A stretch of 64,000 nt of DNA from Phycisphaeraceae bacterium (GCA_028277745.1 JANQFR010000072.1:62001-126000), one strand, 5' to 3'. Positions 52,906-62,605 are shown, numbered from the stretch's first letter. Notes: generated by a model not told the origin, from the sequence alone. Made by a program: numbers and translations.

Positions 52906-54413
52906 GCCATCATGTTCAGCGGTGGGGCGTGGGGCTGCAAGTCGCGCGGCTGCGACCGCCTGGGGCCGTCTCGTGACTTGAGGTAGCGATCGACCTGCTC
53001 GGCCGCCGCCCGGCCCTCGGCGATGGCGTGGACCGCCAGCGACGGGCCGATGCGGCAATCGCCCGCCATGAACACGCCGGGCGCCGCCGCTTCCATCGGA
53101 TCGTGCGGCTGGGCGCGCGGAACGACGGACCGAACGCCGAGTTGTGCAAACAACGGCTCGGCGTCGGCGCCGGTGAAGCCGATGGCGAGGATCACCAGGT
53201 CGGCCGGGAGCGTCTCGGCTTCGCCCGTGTCCAGCCAGCGCACGCGGACCGCGCCGACCGTCCCGGCGGCGTCGCCCTCCAGGAACGCCAGCGGCTGGGC
53301 CTCGAAGTCGCGCGGGTCCTCGCCGAAGCGCACACTGCCCTCGGCGTGGGCGTAATCCATCTGCAGCGCGCCCGTCGGCCCCGGCCAGGGATGGGCGGCG
53401 TCCCGACGCCCGGGCGGCTGCGGCCGACGGGTGATGTTACGGACCGAACGGCAGCCCTGGCGCAGCGCGGTGGCGATGCAGTCGGCCCCGGTGTCGCCCC
53501 CGCCGATGATGATGACGTCCTTGCCTTGCGCGTGGATACGCGGCGCCTCAGCGCCGCCGCCTTTCGATGCCATCAGCGCTCGTGTTGATCCGGTCAGGTA
53601 ATCCATCGCCCGGTGGACGCCGCGGAGCGTTCGGCCGGGGATGTCCAACTCGCGGGCGCGCAGCGCGCCGCACGCCAGCACGACCGCGTCGTGCTCCGCC
53701 AGCAACGTCGCGGCGCCCACGTCGACGCCGATCTCGACGCCCGTACGAAACGTGATCCCCGCCTTGGTGAGCAGATCGATACGTCTTTCGACCAGCGATT
53801 TATCGAGTTTCATGTTGGGCACGCCGTACATGAGGAGCCCACCCGGGCGGTCGCTGCGCTCGAAGACGGCGACGCGGTGACCCAGCCGGTTGAGTTGGTC
53901 GGCCGCGGTCAGGCCCGCCGGCCCCGAGCCGATGATCGCGACGCGTCGCCCCGTCCTGCGGGCTGGTGTGACGGGTTGGACCCAGCCCTCGTCGAACGCG
54001 CGGTCGCTGATGGCCCGCTCGATGCGCTTGATGCCCACCGGGCGATCGTTCAGCCCGACGATGCACGCATCCTGGCACGGCGCGGGGCACAGCCGGCTGG
54101 TCACCTCCGGCAGGTTGTTGGTCAACGCCAACCGTTCGTACGCCTCGCGCCACCGGTCTTGGGTGACCAGTTCGTTCCATTCCGGGATCTTGTTGTCGAT
54201 CGGGCAGCCGGCGGGCCGGCCGTTGTTGGCGACGTAGCCGCCCGAAGGTTGGCAGAAGGCGGCGCCGCAGTTCATGCAGCGTCGGCCTTCGCGCACGGCC
54301 TCGTCGGCGTCGCCGGGCCGATAGACCTCGTAGTAGTCATTCAATCGGATCGACGCCGGCCGCAGCGTGGCCGGGGGTTGCTCAGGCTCGGGCTGGCTCG
54401 ATGAGTCGGGCAA
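52902..54413 (-). CDS. gltD: Glutamate synthase small subunit (GltD)
   Basis: GltD supplies electrons from NADPH to the large subunit that makes glutamate from glutamine. Iron-sulfur cysteines are in CMNCGAAFC and CPAPCQDAC, the FAD motif is IGSGPAGLTAAD and the NADPH motif includes GGGDTGAD. The start codon is TTG at 54413; no ATG occurs near the conserved start. No gltB is adjacent. Placement between the nitrite reductase flavoprotein and mobA links it to nitrogen assimilation. The length is 503 residues. Confidence 0.9.
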   Translation of the reverse strand: MPDSSSQPEPEQPPATLRPASIRLNDYYEVYRPGDADEAVREGRRCMNCGAAFCQPSGGYVANNGRPAGCPIDNKIPEWNELVTQDRWREAYERLALTNNLPEVTSRLCPAPCQDACIVGLNDRPVGIKRIERAISDRAFDEGWVQPVTPARRTGRRVAIIGSGPAGLTAADQLNRLGHRVAVFERSDRPGGLLMYGVPNMKLDKSLVERRIDLLTKAGITFRTGVEIGVDVGAATLLAEHDAVVLACGALRARELDIPGRTLRGVHRAMDYLTGSTRALMASKGGGAEAPRIHAQGKDVIIIGGGDTGADCIATALRQGCRSVRNITRRPQPPGRRDAAHPWPGPTGALQMDYAHAEGSVRFGEDPRDFEAQPLAFLEGDAAGTVGAVRVRWLDTGEAETLPADLVILAIGFTGADAEPLFAQLGVRSVVPRAQPHDPMEAAAPGVFMAGDCRIGPSLAVHAIAEGRAAAEQVDRYLKSRDGPRRSQPRDLQPHAPPLNMMA

Positions 54414-54421
54414 GGAGAGGC

Positions 54422-56197
54422 TCAGTAGACGTCACGTTGATAGCGGCGGTTGGACTTGAGATCGTTCACGTAGGCCTCGGCCTCATGCGAAGACAGGTTG
54501 CCGTGCTTGGCGATGATGTCGTGCAACGCGCGGTCGACATCCCTGGCCATGCGCGACGCGTCGCCGCAGACATAGACGCACGCGCCCTCCTGCAGCCAGG
54601 CGAACAGTTCGCCGCCCGCGGCCCGCATCTTGTCCTGGACATAGACCTTCTCGACTTGGTCGCGCGACCACGCGGCGTCGAACCGAGCGAGTCGGCCGGA
54701 CGCGAGATAGGTTTCGATCTGATCGCGGTAGAGGAAGTCGGCGGCCTCGTGCTGATCGCCGAAGAACAACCAATTCCGGCCGGCTGCGCCGCGGGCCTCG
54801 CGTTCTTCCAGGAAGGCGCGGAACGGGGCGATGCCGGTGCCGGGGCCGATCATGACCAGCGGAGCCTCGTCGGCTGGCAGGTGAAAGTGCGCGGACTTCT
54901 GCACGTAAACGCCGATTTTTCCGCCAATGGCGCAGCGGTCGGCCAGGAAGGTGGAGGCAACGCCTTTACGCGGTTTGCCGCGGTGTTCGTACCGCACCGC
55001 GCCGACGGTGAGATGGACCTCGCCGGGGTGAGCGGCGGGGCTGGAGGCGATCGAGTACAGCCGGGGCGATAGCGGGCGGAGGGCGTCGGCGAAAGCCTGC
55101 GCGTCAAGCCGGGCTGTCGCGGCCTCGATCACGTCGAGCACGTGCGCGTCCCGCCAATGGTCGTCCGATGCGTCGAGGCCCGCTAAGCCGTAGAGCGCGG
55201 GCGTGGCGACGCAGATGTCGAGCCGGCCGATCAAGGCTTCGCGCAGCGAGGTCGAGCCGGCCTTTAGCTGGATGGCTTCACGCCCGCTCCAGCCGCCGGC
55301 GTCGAAGATCGCTTGCACCAACGTGATGCAGTTCACCGGCCAGACGCCCAGAACATCGCCCACTTCGTATTCCAGGCCCGATCCCGCGATGCTCAGTTCA
55401 ACATGGTTGACTTCTTTGTTCGTCCCTTCGGCGTTCAGGCCATGCACATCGAGCACGACCGCCGCGAACGGGTGTTTTTTGTCGTAACGTGACGCCGGCG
55501 GGGCGGCGTCTTCCGGTTCCTCAGCAACGGCGTCGACGCCTGTCTGCGCAAACGGTTCGCTGGCGAACACGGCCTGCGACCACGCGGCGAAAGCGTCTTC
55601 GTAATCCACATCACATAACACGGCGTCCGTCACACGCCGGGCGCCGAGATCGGCCAGCCGAGCGTCGATATCGCGGGCGCACTTGTTGAAGTGAGTGTAG
55701 CTGGAGTCGCCCAGCCCGCATACCGCGTAGCTTACGCCGCTCAACCCAGGGGCGTTGTCGGCGGCGAGGCGTTCACAGAACTTCATCGCGTTGTCGGGCG
55801 GGTCGCCCTCGCCGAACGTGCTGGTCACGATCAGCAGATGGCCGGCCTGGGGCAGGCGGTCGAAGTCGAAGCTGTCCAGGTCGCTGACCGTCGGGTCGAA
55901 GCCCCTGGCTTTGCCGGTTTTGCGGAGGGTCTTGGAGAGGGCTTCGCAGTTGCCGGATTGTGAGCCGTAGAGCACGGTCAGCGGGGCGGCGGGCGCGGCT
56001 GGCCGGGCGGGTGGCCCGCCCTGTCCGGCGCGGGCGATCACCGTGAGGCCGGTCAGGAAGCCGTTGAGCCACTGACGCTGTTCGGGCGAAAAGGGGGCGT
56101 CGTCAGGGACGAACGGCGCGGCGGTGGGCGCGGCGCCAGGGGGCAGGGTGCGGCCGTTTAAGACGTCGGGACTGGGCGGGTCGGCGGAACTGATCAT
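54422..56197 (-). CDS. CysJ-like diflavin NADPH reductase in a nitrite-reductase operon
   Basis: The protein has an FMN flavodoxin domain (LYGSQSGNCEALSKTL, about 75) and an FAD/NADPH domain (RLYSIASSPAAHPGEVHL, GPGTGIAPFRAFLEER, VYVCGDASRMARDV) ending in RRYQRDVY, as in sulfite reductase CysJ. The 70-residue N-terminus is variable. It lies 31 bp after nirA, so I infer that it reduces the nitrite reductase directly, in place of ferredoxin. A role in sulfite reduction cannot be excluded. ATG at 56197 is used; TTG at 56209 is an alternative. Confidence 0.86.
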   Translation of the reverse strand: MISSADPPSPDVLNGRTLPPGAAPTAAPFVPDDAPFSPEQRQWLNGFLTGLTVIARAGQGGPPARPAAPAAPLTVLYGSQSGNCEALSKTLRKTGKARGFDPTVSDLDSFDFDRLPQAGHLLIVTSTFGEGDPPDNAMKFCERLAADNAPGLSGVSYAVCGLGDSSYTHFNKCARDIDARLADLGARRVTDAVLCDVDYEDAFAAWSQAVFASEPFAQTGVDAVAEEPEDAAPPASRYDKKHPFAAVVLDVHGLNAEGTNKEVNHVELSIAGSGLEYEVGDVLGVWPVNCITLVQAIFDAGGWSGREAIQLKAGSTSLREALIGRLDICVATPALYGLAGLDASDDHWRDAHVLDVIEAATARLDAQAFADALRPLSPRLYSIASSPAAHPGEVHLTVGAVRYEHRGKPRKGVASTFLADRCAIGGKIGVYVQKSAHFHLPADEAPLVMIGPGTGIAPFRAFLEEREARGAAGRNWLFFGDQHEAADFLYRDQIETYLASGRLARFDAAWSRDQVEKVYVQDKMRAAGGELFAWLQEGACVYVCGDASRMARDVDRALHDIIAKHGNLSSHEAEAYVNDLKSNRRYQRDVY

Positions 56198-56228
56198 GGT
56201 GTGGGGCAAGGGTTGTGGTTGAAACGAA

Positions 56229-57977
56229 TCAGGCGGCGACGGTTTCGAGGAATAACGGGACGAGCCGATCGTCCGGTTGCCGACGCGTGAAGGCGACGAA
56301 GCTTTCGCCGGGCTCGCGTTGGTCGAGGTAGACCTGGACCACGTGTATGAGCAGAGCGCTCAGTTGATCGGCGGGCACCGGGCCGGTAAGCCGACGGGCG
56401 AGGCCCTGGTCAAGGTCGCTGCCCCCGCCGAGGAATACGTGATAGGCTTCCCGCCCATCTTCGGTCGACGCGCCGAGCAGGCCGATGTCGCCGATGTAAT
56501 GCTGGGCGCAGGAATGCGGGCAGCCGGTGAGATGGATATTGATCGGCTGATCAAGGTCGAAGCGCTCCTGCAGGTCGTCGACGAGTCGGGCGGCGTGGCT
56601 TTTGGTGTGCGTCGACGCGAATTTGCAGCCAAACCGCCCCGTGCAGGCCACCGCCCCGGCGGCGAACGATGACGCGTTGGTCCGCAGGCCAAGCGCTTCG
56701 ACCTCGGCGACGACGTCGTCCACATCCTCCTCATGGATGTCGGGGACGATCAGGTTTTGCCAGACGGTCAACCGGATGTCATTGCTGCCGTAGCGCTGAG
56801 CAATGCCACCCAGCCCGCGGAGTTGATCGGGCTGGAGCTTGCCGATCGTGAGCGCGACGCCGATGCTGTAGAGCCCCGGCTGGCGCTGCGGGCGGACCCC
56901 GATGTGCGCCTGGCGGTCGATCGGCTTGCGCGGGGCGCAGGCGTCGGCGGACAGCTTGATGAAGCGGACCCCGGCGCCCGCTTCATCAAGCTTGTCCTGC
57001 GAACGCTGGATGTACCAGTCGATCCCGTGTTGATCGAGCACGTACTTGAGACGGGCTTTCTTGCGGTTGGTGCGGTCGCCGTGCTCGATAAAGACGCGGA
57101 GCATCGCGTCGGAGACGGCGACGGCGTCTTCAGGCCGGACGATGTAGCCGGTGTCGCGGGCGAAATCGCCGTGGCCCGTGATCCCGCCGACGAGGACGCG
57201 GCAATAAACGCCGGGTTCGACGCCGGCGTTATTGGGCGGGACCTCGGCGGCGAGGAAAGCGATGTCGTTGGTGTCGCTCACGCACGACACGGTCCCGCCG
57301 TTGTCGAAGCTGATGTTGAACTTCCGCGGGATGCCGTGCAGATCGCGGCTGTTGAGGATGTGGTGGTGCAACGCCAGGGCATGTGGCGTGAGATCGGCCA
57401 GTTCTTCGGGATCGAATCCGGCCCAGGGCGAGGCGGTGATGTTGCGTACGCTGTCGGCCCCGGCCCCTTTGCTCGTGAGGCCGATGTCGTACAGCCGCTG
57501 CAGGACCGCGATGAGGTTTTCGGGTTGGATCTCGCGCACCTGCAGGTTGCCGCGGGTTGTGACATGGGCGTAGCCGCCCGCGAGTTCCTCGGCCAGGTCG
57601 CCGAGCATGGCGAGTTGATCGCCGCGCAGCCGGCAGGCGGGGATGCGCAGCCGACACATGTAGCCGGGCTGGGCGGGAGCGACGTTGAACATCCCGTGGT
57701 GTTTGAACATGAAGACGTCGACCCCTTGGGGCATCCGGCCGTCTTCGGCGCAGCGGCTCATCTTGCCCCAGAGGTCCCAGGGATGGGTTTCGTGCTTGGC
57801 CAGCTCTTCCTTACAAAGGTCCTCATACGGCGTGCCGTGCACGCTGACGGGCACGGGTTCTCCGGCAGGCGGGCGGGTGAACGCGGCTTGCAGATCAAGC
57901 TGCTGGATGAGGTTCTCGAGATATTGCTGTTGTTCAGGCGTGAAGCTTTCGAGTGAGGTCTGGTTACTGCCGCACAT
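56229..57977 (-). CDS. nirA: NirA-type assimilatory nitrite reductase
   Basis: NirA reduces nitrite to ammonium using siroheme and a [4Fe-4S] cluster. The cluster cysteines are in ACTGRFGCKF (CxxxxxC) and GCPHSCAQH (CxxxC), about residues 425-475, within two NirA half-domains (first at VTTRGNLQVREI). The start ATG at 57977 has AAAGG upstream; the frame is open to 58019. The 582-residue form resembles the longer NirA family. It is the first gene of the leftward operon, behind a sigma-54 promoter and leader. Confidence 0.87.
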   Translation of the reverse strand: MCGSNQTSLESFTPEQQQYLENLIQQLDLQAAFTRPPAGEPVPVSVHGTPYEDLCKEELAKHETHPWDLWGKMSRCAEDGRMPQGVDVFMFKHHGMFNVAPAQPGYMCRLRIPACRLRGDQLAMLGDLAEELAGGYAHVTTRGNLQVREIQPENLIAVLQRLYDIGLTSKGAGADSVRNITASPWAGFDPEELADLTPHALALHHHILNSRDLHGIPRKFNISFDNGGTVSCVSDTNDIAFLAAEVPPNNAGVEPGVYCRVLVGGITGHGDFARDTGYIVRPEDAVAVSDAMLRVFIEHGDRTNRKKARLKYVLDQHGIDWYIQRSQDKLDEAGAGVRFIKLSADACAPRKPIDRQAHIGVRPQRQPGLYSIGVALTIGKLQPDQLRGLGGIAQRYGSNDIRLTVWQNLIVPDIHEEDVDDVVAEVEALGLRTNASSFAAGAVACTGRFGCKFASTHTKSHAARLVDDLQERFDLDQPINIHLTGCPHSCAQHYIGDIGLLGASTEDGREAYHVFLGGGSDLDQGLARRLTGPVPADQLSALLIHVVQVYLDQREPGESFVAFTRRQPDDRLVPLFLETVAA

Positions 57978-58026
57978 AGCGCTGCGTCTGCCTTTCGCGG
58001 GTCGGCCGGGGCCCCACAACGCAACA

Positions 58027-58097
58027 GCGTCCGGGGCGACGGCTCGGGGGGGAGCGGTCGGTTCCGGACGCCTTTGTCCGTCCCGGCGTTGGCCGGG
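58027..58097 (-). promoter_or_regulatory. ANTAR-type antiterminator leader of the nirA operon (candidate)
   Basis: Read on the reverse strand there is P1 CCCGGC-CAAC-GCCGGG (58097-58082), then AC, then P2 GGAC-AAAGGC-GTCC (58079-58066). A long hairpin follows whose arms GCGTCCGG and CCGGACGC (58071-58064 and 58034-58027) pair perfectly around inner stems. P2 and this hairpin share GTCC, so they exclude each other. The P2 hexaloop AAAGGC has A at position 1 and G at 4, as in ANTAR targets. The T-run after the last hairpin is weak (TGTTGCGTTG). Confidence 0.72.
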
Positions 58098-58163
58098 CAG
58101 GTTGTTTGGTTATCTGGAAGACGAACGGTGTGGTTCAATCGTTCGGCTGGATGTGATCATACC

Positions 58164-58179
58164 TGCAAACAGAGTGCCA
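58164..58179 (-). promoter_or_regulatory. Sigma-54 promoter for the nirA operon
   Basis: The reverse strand reads TGGCACTCTGTTTGCA, with GG and GC exactly 10 nt apart and a match to TGGCACN-N4-TTGCA. Transcription should start near 58153, which gives a leader of about 175 nt before nirA. That leader contains the hairpins at 58097-58027. Confidence 0.82.
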
Positions 58180-58275
58180 TCAAGACAATCTGATAGAAAA
58201 GGTGGGCGGAGGACGATGTCCGCGCGCAGAACGTGCACGACTTGGCCGATCGGTTGAAAAATGCCCACAAAGTGA

Positions 58276-58290
58276 ACAGGCTAATCCTGT
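58276..58290. promoter_or_regulatory. Inverted repeat between the two sigma-54 promoters
   Basis: ACAGG-CTAAT-CCTGT is a perfect 5+5+5 inverted repeat. It lies between the divergent promoters, 18 bp from the rightward -24 box. That is close for a typical enhancer site, so its role is uncertain. Confidence 0.35.
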
Positions 58291-58308
58291 CTCTACGCTT
58301 TTTCATCA

Positions 58309-58324
58309 TTGGCACGCGCCTTGC
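58309..58324 (+). promoter_or_regulatory. Sigma-54 promoter for the nrt operon
   Basis: The forward strand reads TTGGCACGCGCCTTGC, an exact match to TTGGCACG-N4-TTGC with GG-N10-GC spacing. Transcription should start near 58336. The leader to nrtA is about 250 nt and contains the hairpins at 58423-58500. Confidence 0.88.
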
Positions 58325-58422
58325 GACGTGAATGTCGCCGAGCGCGAGCCCGGCCACGCTTCAACAACAGAGCCCGTGTGGCTGCTAAACGGAGCGTGAC
58401 GACCTAAATTCACAACTTATAG

Positions 58423-58500
58423 GGTCGGCGGCGGAAACCGTCGGCCACCGGACAAAGGCGTCCTGCTCGGTGCATTCCGTTGCCGTTGGGCGCTGTTTTT
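58423..58500 (+). promoter_or_regulatory. ANTAR-type antiterminator leader of the nrt operon (candidate)
   Basis: P1 pairs GGTCGGCGG with CCGTCGGCC around CGGAAA (58423-58446). After ACC, P2 pairs GGAC with GTCC around AAAGGC (58450-58463). The terminator-like hairpin pairs GCGTCC (58458-58463) with GGGCGC (58488-58493), one GU pair included, and is followed by TTTTT at 58496-58500. P2 and the terminator share GCGTCC and exclude each other. The 15-nt core CGGACAAAGGCGTCC is identical to that of the nirA leader. Confidence 0.75.
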
Positions 58501-58584
58501 ATAGGCCTTCTGACTGACGGGGCATCTGAGCTGGGTGACTTTGGTTGATTCTGTCGTTGGTAACCACCTAGCACAAAGGGCCCC

Positions 58585-60009
58585 ATGATGTTTCACCGCC
58601 GACCACGTTTTCGGATACCGCATAAGCTTCTGACAGCCGCCTTGGTTGGCCTTGTGGGGGCCACGCTTGGGCAAGACGCCTCGGCGATCGGCCCCGAGAA
58701 CGTTCCCGCGATCGAAGGAGGCGAAACCGCCCCGCTGGACGTTGAGAAGTCTGAACTTAAGTTCGGCTTCATCAAACTCACCGACTGTGCCCCGATCGTC
58801 ATCGCAAAGGAGAAAGGGTTTTTCGACGACGAGGGCTTGTCGGTTGAGGTGATCGCTCAGCCCAACTGGAAAACGCTGCTGGATAACGTCATCTCCGGTG
58901 AGTTGGATGGGGCGCATATGCTCTCGGGCCAGCCGATCGCTGCGACCATCGGTTTCGGCACCAAGGCGCACATCATCACCGCCTTCACCATGGACCTCAA
59001 TGGCAACGGGATCACGGTCTCCAACGCCATCTGGGAGAAGATGCAGGAGAACGATTCGGAGTTGCTGAGCCCGCAGCCGAAGCATCCGATCCCGGCCGAC
59101 GCCCTCAGGCCGATTGTTGAAGACGCGATCGCTTCCGGCGAAAAGCTGCAGATGGGCATGGTGTTTCCTGTGTCCACGCACAATTACGAGATCCGTTACT
59201 GGTTGGCCGCATCAGGCATCCACCCTGGGATGTACACGGCGACCGACATCGGCGGGCGGACCGACGCTCAAGTCGAGCTGTCCGTGACCCCGCCGCCTAT
59301 GATGCCCGCCACGCTCGAGGCCGGGAACATCCAGGGTTACTGCGTGGGCGAGCCATGGAACCAGCAGGCCGTGGCCAAAGGCATCGGCGTGCCGGTGACC
59401 ACGAACTATGACATCTGGAAGAACAACCCCGAGAAGGTTTTCGGCGTGACCGCATCCTGGGCCGATGAGAACCCGCAGGCCATGCTCGCGGTGACCAAGG
59501 CGCTCATCAAGGCCGGACGTTGGCTCGATCAAACCGATGAGGATGGCAACCTGGTCAACCGCGAAGAAGCCGCCCGCATCCTGTCCCGCCCCGACTACGT
59601 CGGCGCCGACTACGACGTAATCAAAAACTCGATGACCGGCTATTTCTACTTCCAGAAAACCGACAAACGCTCCATGCCGGACTTCAACGTGTTTTACAAG
59701 TATTACTGCACCTACCCGTGGTACTCCGACGGCATCTGGTTCCTGACGCAGATGCGCCGCTGGGGGCAGATCACCGAACCCAAGCCCGCCGAGTGGTATC
59801 ACCAAACCGCCAGGAAGGTTTACAAACCCGAGATCTATCTCGGGGCCGCCAGGATGCTCGTCGAAGAAGGTTTCATCAAGGAGAGTGAGGTCCCCTGGGA
59901 CACCGACGGCTACAAGCCGGCAACCAGTGATTTTATCGACGGCAAGACCTACGACGGGAAAACCCCCCTTGCTTATCTCGCGCAGTTCGAGATCGGGAAC
60001 ACGGAGTAA
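58585..60009 (+). CDS. nrtA: Nitrate-type ABC transporter substrate-binding protein
   Basis: The NrtA/CmpA family binds nitrate (or bicarbonate) outside the membrane. After a signal peptide ([21 protein letters not shown]) the segments [34 protein letters not shown] and [10 protein letters not shown] are family signatures. Adjacent nitrite reductase genes favour nitrate. ATG is at 58585 (a second at 58588), with AAAGGG upstream. The length is 474 residues. Confidence 0.9.
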   Translation: MMFHRRPRFRIPHKLLTAALVGLVGATLGQDASAIGPENVPAIEGGETAPLDVEKSELKFGFIKLTDCAPIVIAKEKGFFDDEGLSVEVIAQPNWKTLLDNVISGELDGAHMLSGQPIAATIGFGTKAHIITAFTMDLNGNGITVSNAIWEKMQENDSELLSPQPKHPIPADALRPIVEDAIASGEKLQMGMVFPVSTHNYEIRYWLAASGIHPGMYTATDIGGRTDAQVELSVTPPPMMPATLEAGNIQGYCVGEPWNQQAVAKGIGVPVTTNYDIWKNNPEKVFGVTASWADENPQAMLAVTKALIKAGRWLDQTDEDGNLVNREEAARILSRPDYVGADYDVIKNSMTGYFYFQKTDKRSMPDFNVFYKYYCTYPWYSDGIWFLTQMRRWGQITEPKPAEWYHQTARKVYKPEIYLGAARMLVEEGFIKESEVPWDTDGYKPATSDFIDGKTYDGKTPLAYLAQFEIGNTE

Positions 60010-60101
60010 CCGGCGTATTTGGCGCCGCCGGCGGGGCCCGTATACCGAGACCGGCGTAACCGCAACGTGCTTTCTGTTTCAATCAACCATCAGGCGTCGA
60101 C

Positions 60102-61718
60102 ATGCTGACTAAACTCAAACACCTGCTTCTGAAGATCATCGACCTGACGGCTCTTGGCTTTCTCGAGCCGATCGTCCGCCTCTGCTATGGCGAAGAGCCC
60201 GGAACGCAGGTGAAGAAGATCGGCCAGTTTATGATGGTGCCGGTTCTTGTCTTTTTGCTCTTCATCATGGTCTGGTCGGCCTTTGCCCCGCGGCACAAGA
60301 CCAAGTCTGGTGAGGTGCCGACCCCGGCCGTGACGTTCGACTCGTACCGTTCAATCATGACGTTTCATGGCCGTGAGGGCGACAAGGAGCGGGCTTACCT
60401 TGCGACCGGCGACGCGCGTGAAAAATGGCTGGCTGAGGCCGAGGCCAGACTGGAAGAGTTGAAGCCGTTACGCGCCGAGGCGGAGGCCGCGGTCGAGGAA
60501 GCCGAAGCCGCTCATCAGGGAGCTTTGACTGCGACCTACGATCCCGCCCTCGCTGAGTACAACGAGGCGCGGCAGGCGGCGATGGAAGAGTCTAAACAGC
60601 GTATCGCGAAACTAAAGGTTCGGGCTGAAGGCATCGCGGCGGATGATTCGGCGGCGAAAGGAGAACTTCTCGCCGTTTACCGGGCGCATACGGCACAGAC
60701 CGCCAACGCTAAGTCCGACTATCAGAAATTGAAGCAGCAGGCCGACGCGATCCTGAAGGCCAAGTTTCCCCAGCTTGCCGCGGCACGGGCCCGGCTGACC
60801 CGGATTGCAGAAGAGGAGCAGTACCTGAAGCAATTGGTCAAGATGCTGAGCGGCGGCAACCGTGAGGCCAGGGTCGCCGACGGCCAGACCAAACTCGACG
60901 CCTTGCGGGCCCAGTACGCCGGAGCCGAGGGCGCGGCCTTGTTCCCGTTGGCGAAGAGCATCAACTCGGCCGAGTCGCGTCTGGCCAGGACCGCCGAATC
61001 GGCTTACGCCAAGCCCTGGACGCTGCCGATGCAGATTATCCGCAGCGTCTACTGCGTGTTTGTCGGCTTCTTCATGGGCTCGGTGATCGCGATCCCCATC
61101 GGCGTGCTCTGCGGACTGAGCCGGACGTTCATGGCCGCAATGACGCCGTTCATCGCGCTGTTCAAGCCGGTTTCTCCCATCGTCTGGCTGCCGATTTTCC
61201 TGATCGTTATCGGTGGGTTCTTTCCGGACCCCGACAAGCACTGGTTTTTCACCACGTTGTGGAACGCGCCCTTGATTGGATGGTTGAAGATCAACCCCGC
61301 GTTCCTCGCCTCAGCGGCGACCGTCGCGATGTGCTCGCTGTGGGCGACCATGGTGAACACCGCGTTGGGGGTGGCGTCCGTTGATAAGGATCACATCAAT
61401 GTAGCCCGCGTGCTGCGGCTAGGCTTCTGGCCGCGGCTGTTCAAGATCGTGCTTCCCTCGGCGCTGCCGCTGGTGTTCGCGGGGCTGCGCATCTCGCTGG
61501 GTGTCGGCTGGATGGTGCTGATCGCTGCAGAGTTGCTGGCTTCGTCCGAGGGGTTGGGCAAGTTCGTTTGGGACCAGTTCAACAACGGAGCGTCTGATTC
61601 ATTCGCCAAGATGGTGGTCGTCGTGTTTGTCGTCGGCATCATCGGCTTGTTGCTGGATCGGATCATGATCGTGTTCCAGCGAGCGGTGAGCTTCGAGGGA
61701 TCGGTCGCCACGGTCTGA
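60102..61718 (+). CDS. nrtB: NrtB-type permease with a large coiled-coil insertion
   Basis: Residues about 305-538 form the usual NrtB permease, with the EAA loop region [20 protein letters not shown]. The first helix is at about 42-62 ([18 protein letters not shown]). Between them lies a roughly 200-residue stretch (about 105-300) rich in Ala, Glu, Lys and Arg with heptad-like spacing, predicted as a long coiled coil. The usual NrtB is about 280 residues. The insertion would sit outside the inner membrane, facing the substrate-binding protein. Confidence 0.88.
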   Translation: MLTKLKHLLLKIIDLTALGFLEPIVRLCYGEEPGTQVKKIGQFMMVPVLVFLLFIMVWSAFAPRHKTKSGEVPTPAVTFDSYRSIMTFHGREGDKERAYLATGDAREKWLAEAEARLEELKPLRAEAEAAVEEAEAAHQGALTATYDPALAEYNEARQAAMEESKQRIAKLKVRAEGIAADDSAAKGELLAVYRAHTAQTANAKSDYQKLKQQADAILKAKFPQLAAARARLTRIAEEEQYLKQLVKMLSGGNREARVADGQTKLDALRAQYAGAEGAALFPLAKSINSAESRLARTAESAYAKPWTLPMQIIRSVYCVFVGFFMGSVIAIPIGVLCGLSRTFMAAMTPFIALFKPVSPIVWLPIFLIVIGGFFPDPDKHWFFTTLWNAPLIGWLKINPAFLASAATVAMCSLWATMVNTALGVASVDKDHINVARVLRLGFWPRLFKIVLPSALPLVFAGLRISLGVGWMVLIAAELLASSEGLGKFVWDQFNNGASDSFAKMVVVVFVVGIIGLLLDRIMIVFQRAVSFEGSVATV

Positions 61719-61756
61719 TTGATGGGGTGGTATGCCCAGTTAAAAGGAAAACCGCC

Positions 61757-62605
61757 GTGTCCTATTTTGAAATGATCGACGTTTGTAAAGGCTACGGACC
61801 GCCCAGCGCGCGGCATGACGTACTACAGGATGTGAACCTCTCAATCGAGAAGAACGAGTTCGTTGCAGTGATCGGTTTCTCCGGTTCAGGCAAAAGCACG
61901 CTCATCTCTCTGCTGGCGGGGCTCGAATCGCCTGATTCGGGAGAAGTCCGTCTGGCCGGACAGATCATGACCGAACCCGGGCCCAACCGCGGGATCATGT
62001 TCCAAAACTATTCGCTGCTGCCATGGCTTTCGGTGTTTCAGAACATCGAGATCGCGGTCAAGCGTGTATTCCCTCAGATGCCCCGACGGGAACGTAAGTC
62101 GTATATTCAGAAGTACATCGATATGGTGTCCCTGTCCGGGTCGGAGTGGAAGAAGCCGTCCGAGTTGTCGGGTGGGATGCGGCAGCGGTTGTCGTTGGCG
62201 CGGACTTTGGCGATGCAGCCGGAGGTATTGCTGCTGGACGAGCCGTTGTCGGCGCTCGATGCGTTAACTCGGGCCGTGCTTCAGGATGAGATCATCCGCA
62301 TCTGGGAAGAGGACCGCCGCACGGTGGTGATGATTACGAACGATGTCGATGAGGCCGCCCTCATGGCCGACCGCATCGTCCCGCTCACGCCGGGCCCGGC
62401 CGCGACTTTAGAACGCAACTTCCCGGTCACCCTCGATCGCCCGCGAGAGCGCAAGACGCTCAATTTCAATCCCGAGTTCAAGAAACTGCGCAACGAAGTC
62501 AGTGGCTTCATGATGGACCTCAACCAGGAAGCCAGGCAGTTGCGTGTTGAATCCTCGATCAGGTTGCCGGACATCGAGCCGATCGATCTTAGTCAGGTGG
62601 GCTAG
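61757..62605 (+). CDS. nrtC: Nitrate ABC transporter ATP-binding protein (NrtC-like)
   Basis: The ATPase domain shows Walker [11 protein letters not shown]-loop [16 protein letters not shown], signature LSGGMRQR and Walker [12 protein letters not shown]. The NrtC-type C-terminal substrate-binding domain seen in cyanobacteria is missing; only a short tail follows. The start is GTG at 61757, with AAAAGGAAAA upstream. The frame is open to 61727. It pairs with the ATPase at 62633. The length is 282 residues. Confidence 0.88.
   Translation: MSYFEMIDVCKGYGPPSARHDVLQDVNLSIEKNEFVAVIGFSGSGKSTLISLLAGLESPDSGEVRLAGQIMTEPGPNRGIMFQNYSLLPWLSVFQNIEIAVKRVFPQMPRRERKSYIQKYIDMVSLSGSEWKKPSELSGGMRQRLSLARTLAMQPEVLLLDEPLSALDALTRAVLQDEIIRIWEEDRRTVVMITNDVDEAALMADRIVPLTPGPAATLERNFPVTLDRPRERKTLNFNPEFKKLRNEVSGFMMDLNQEARQLRVESSIRLPDIEPIDLSQVG

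Noticed and set aside
54422..57977. Sulfite reductase CysJI operon
   Set aside because: The hemoprotein is closer to NirA in motifs, and nrt genes and mobA surround it; sulfite remains a lesser possibility.
58157..58357. 66-residue reverse frame in the nitrate control gap
   Set aside because: It overlaps both sigma-54 promoters, and no RBS or family sequence is present.
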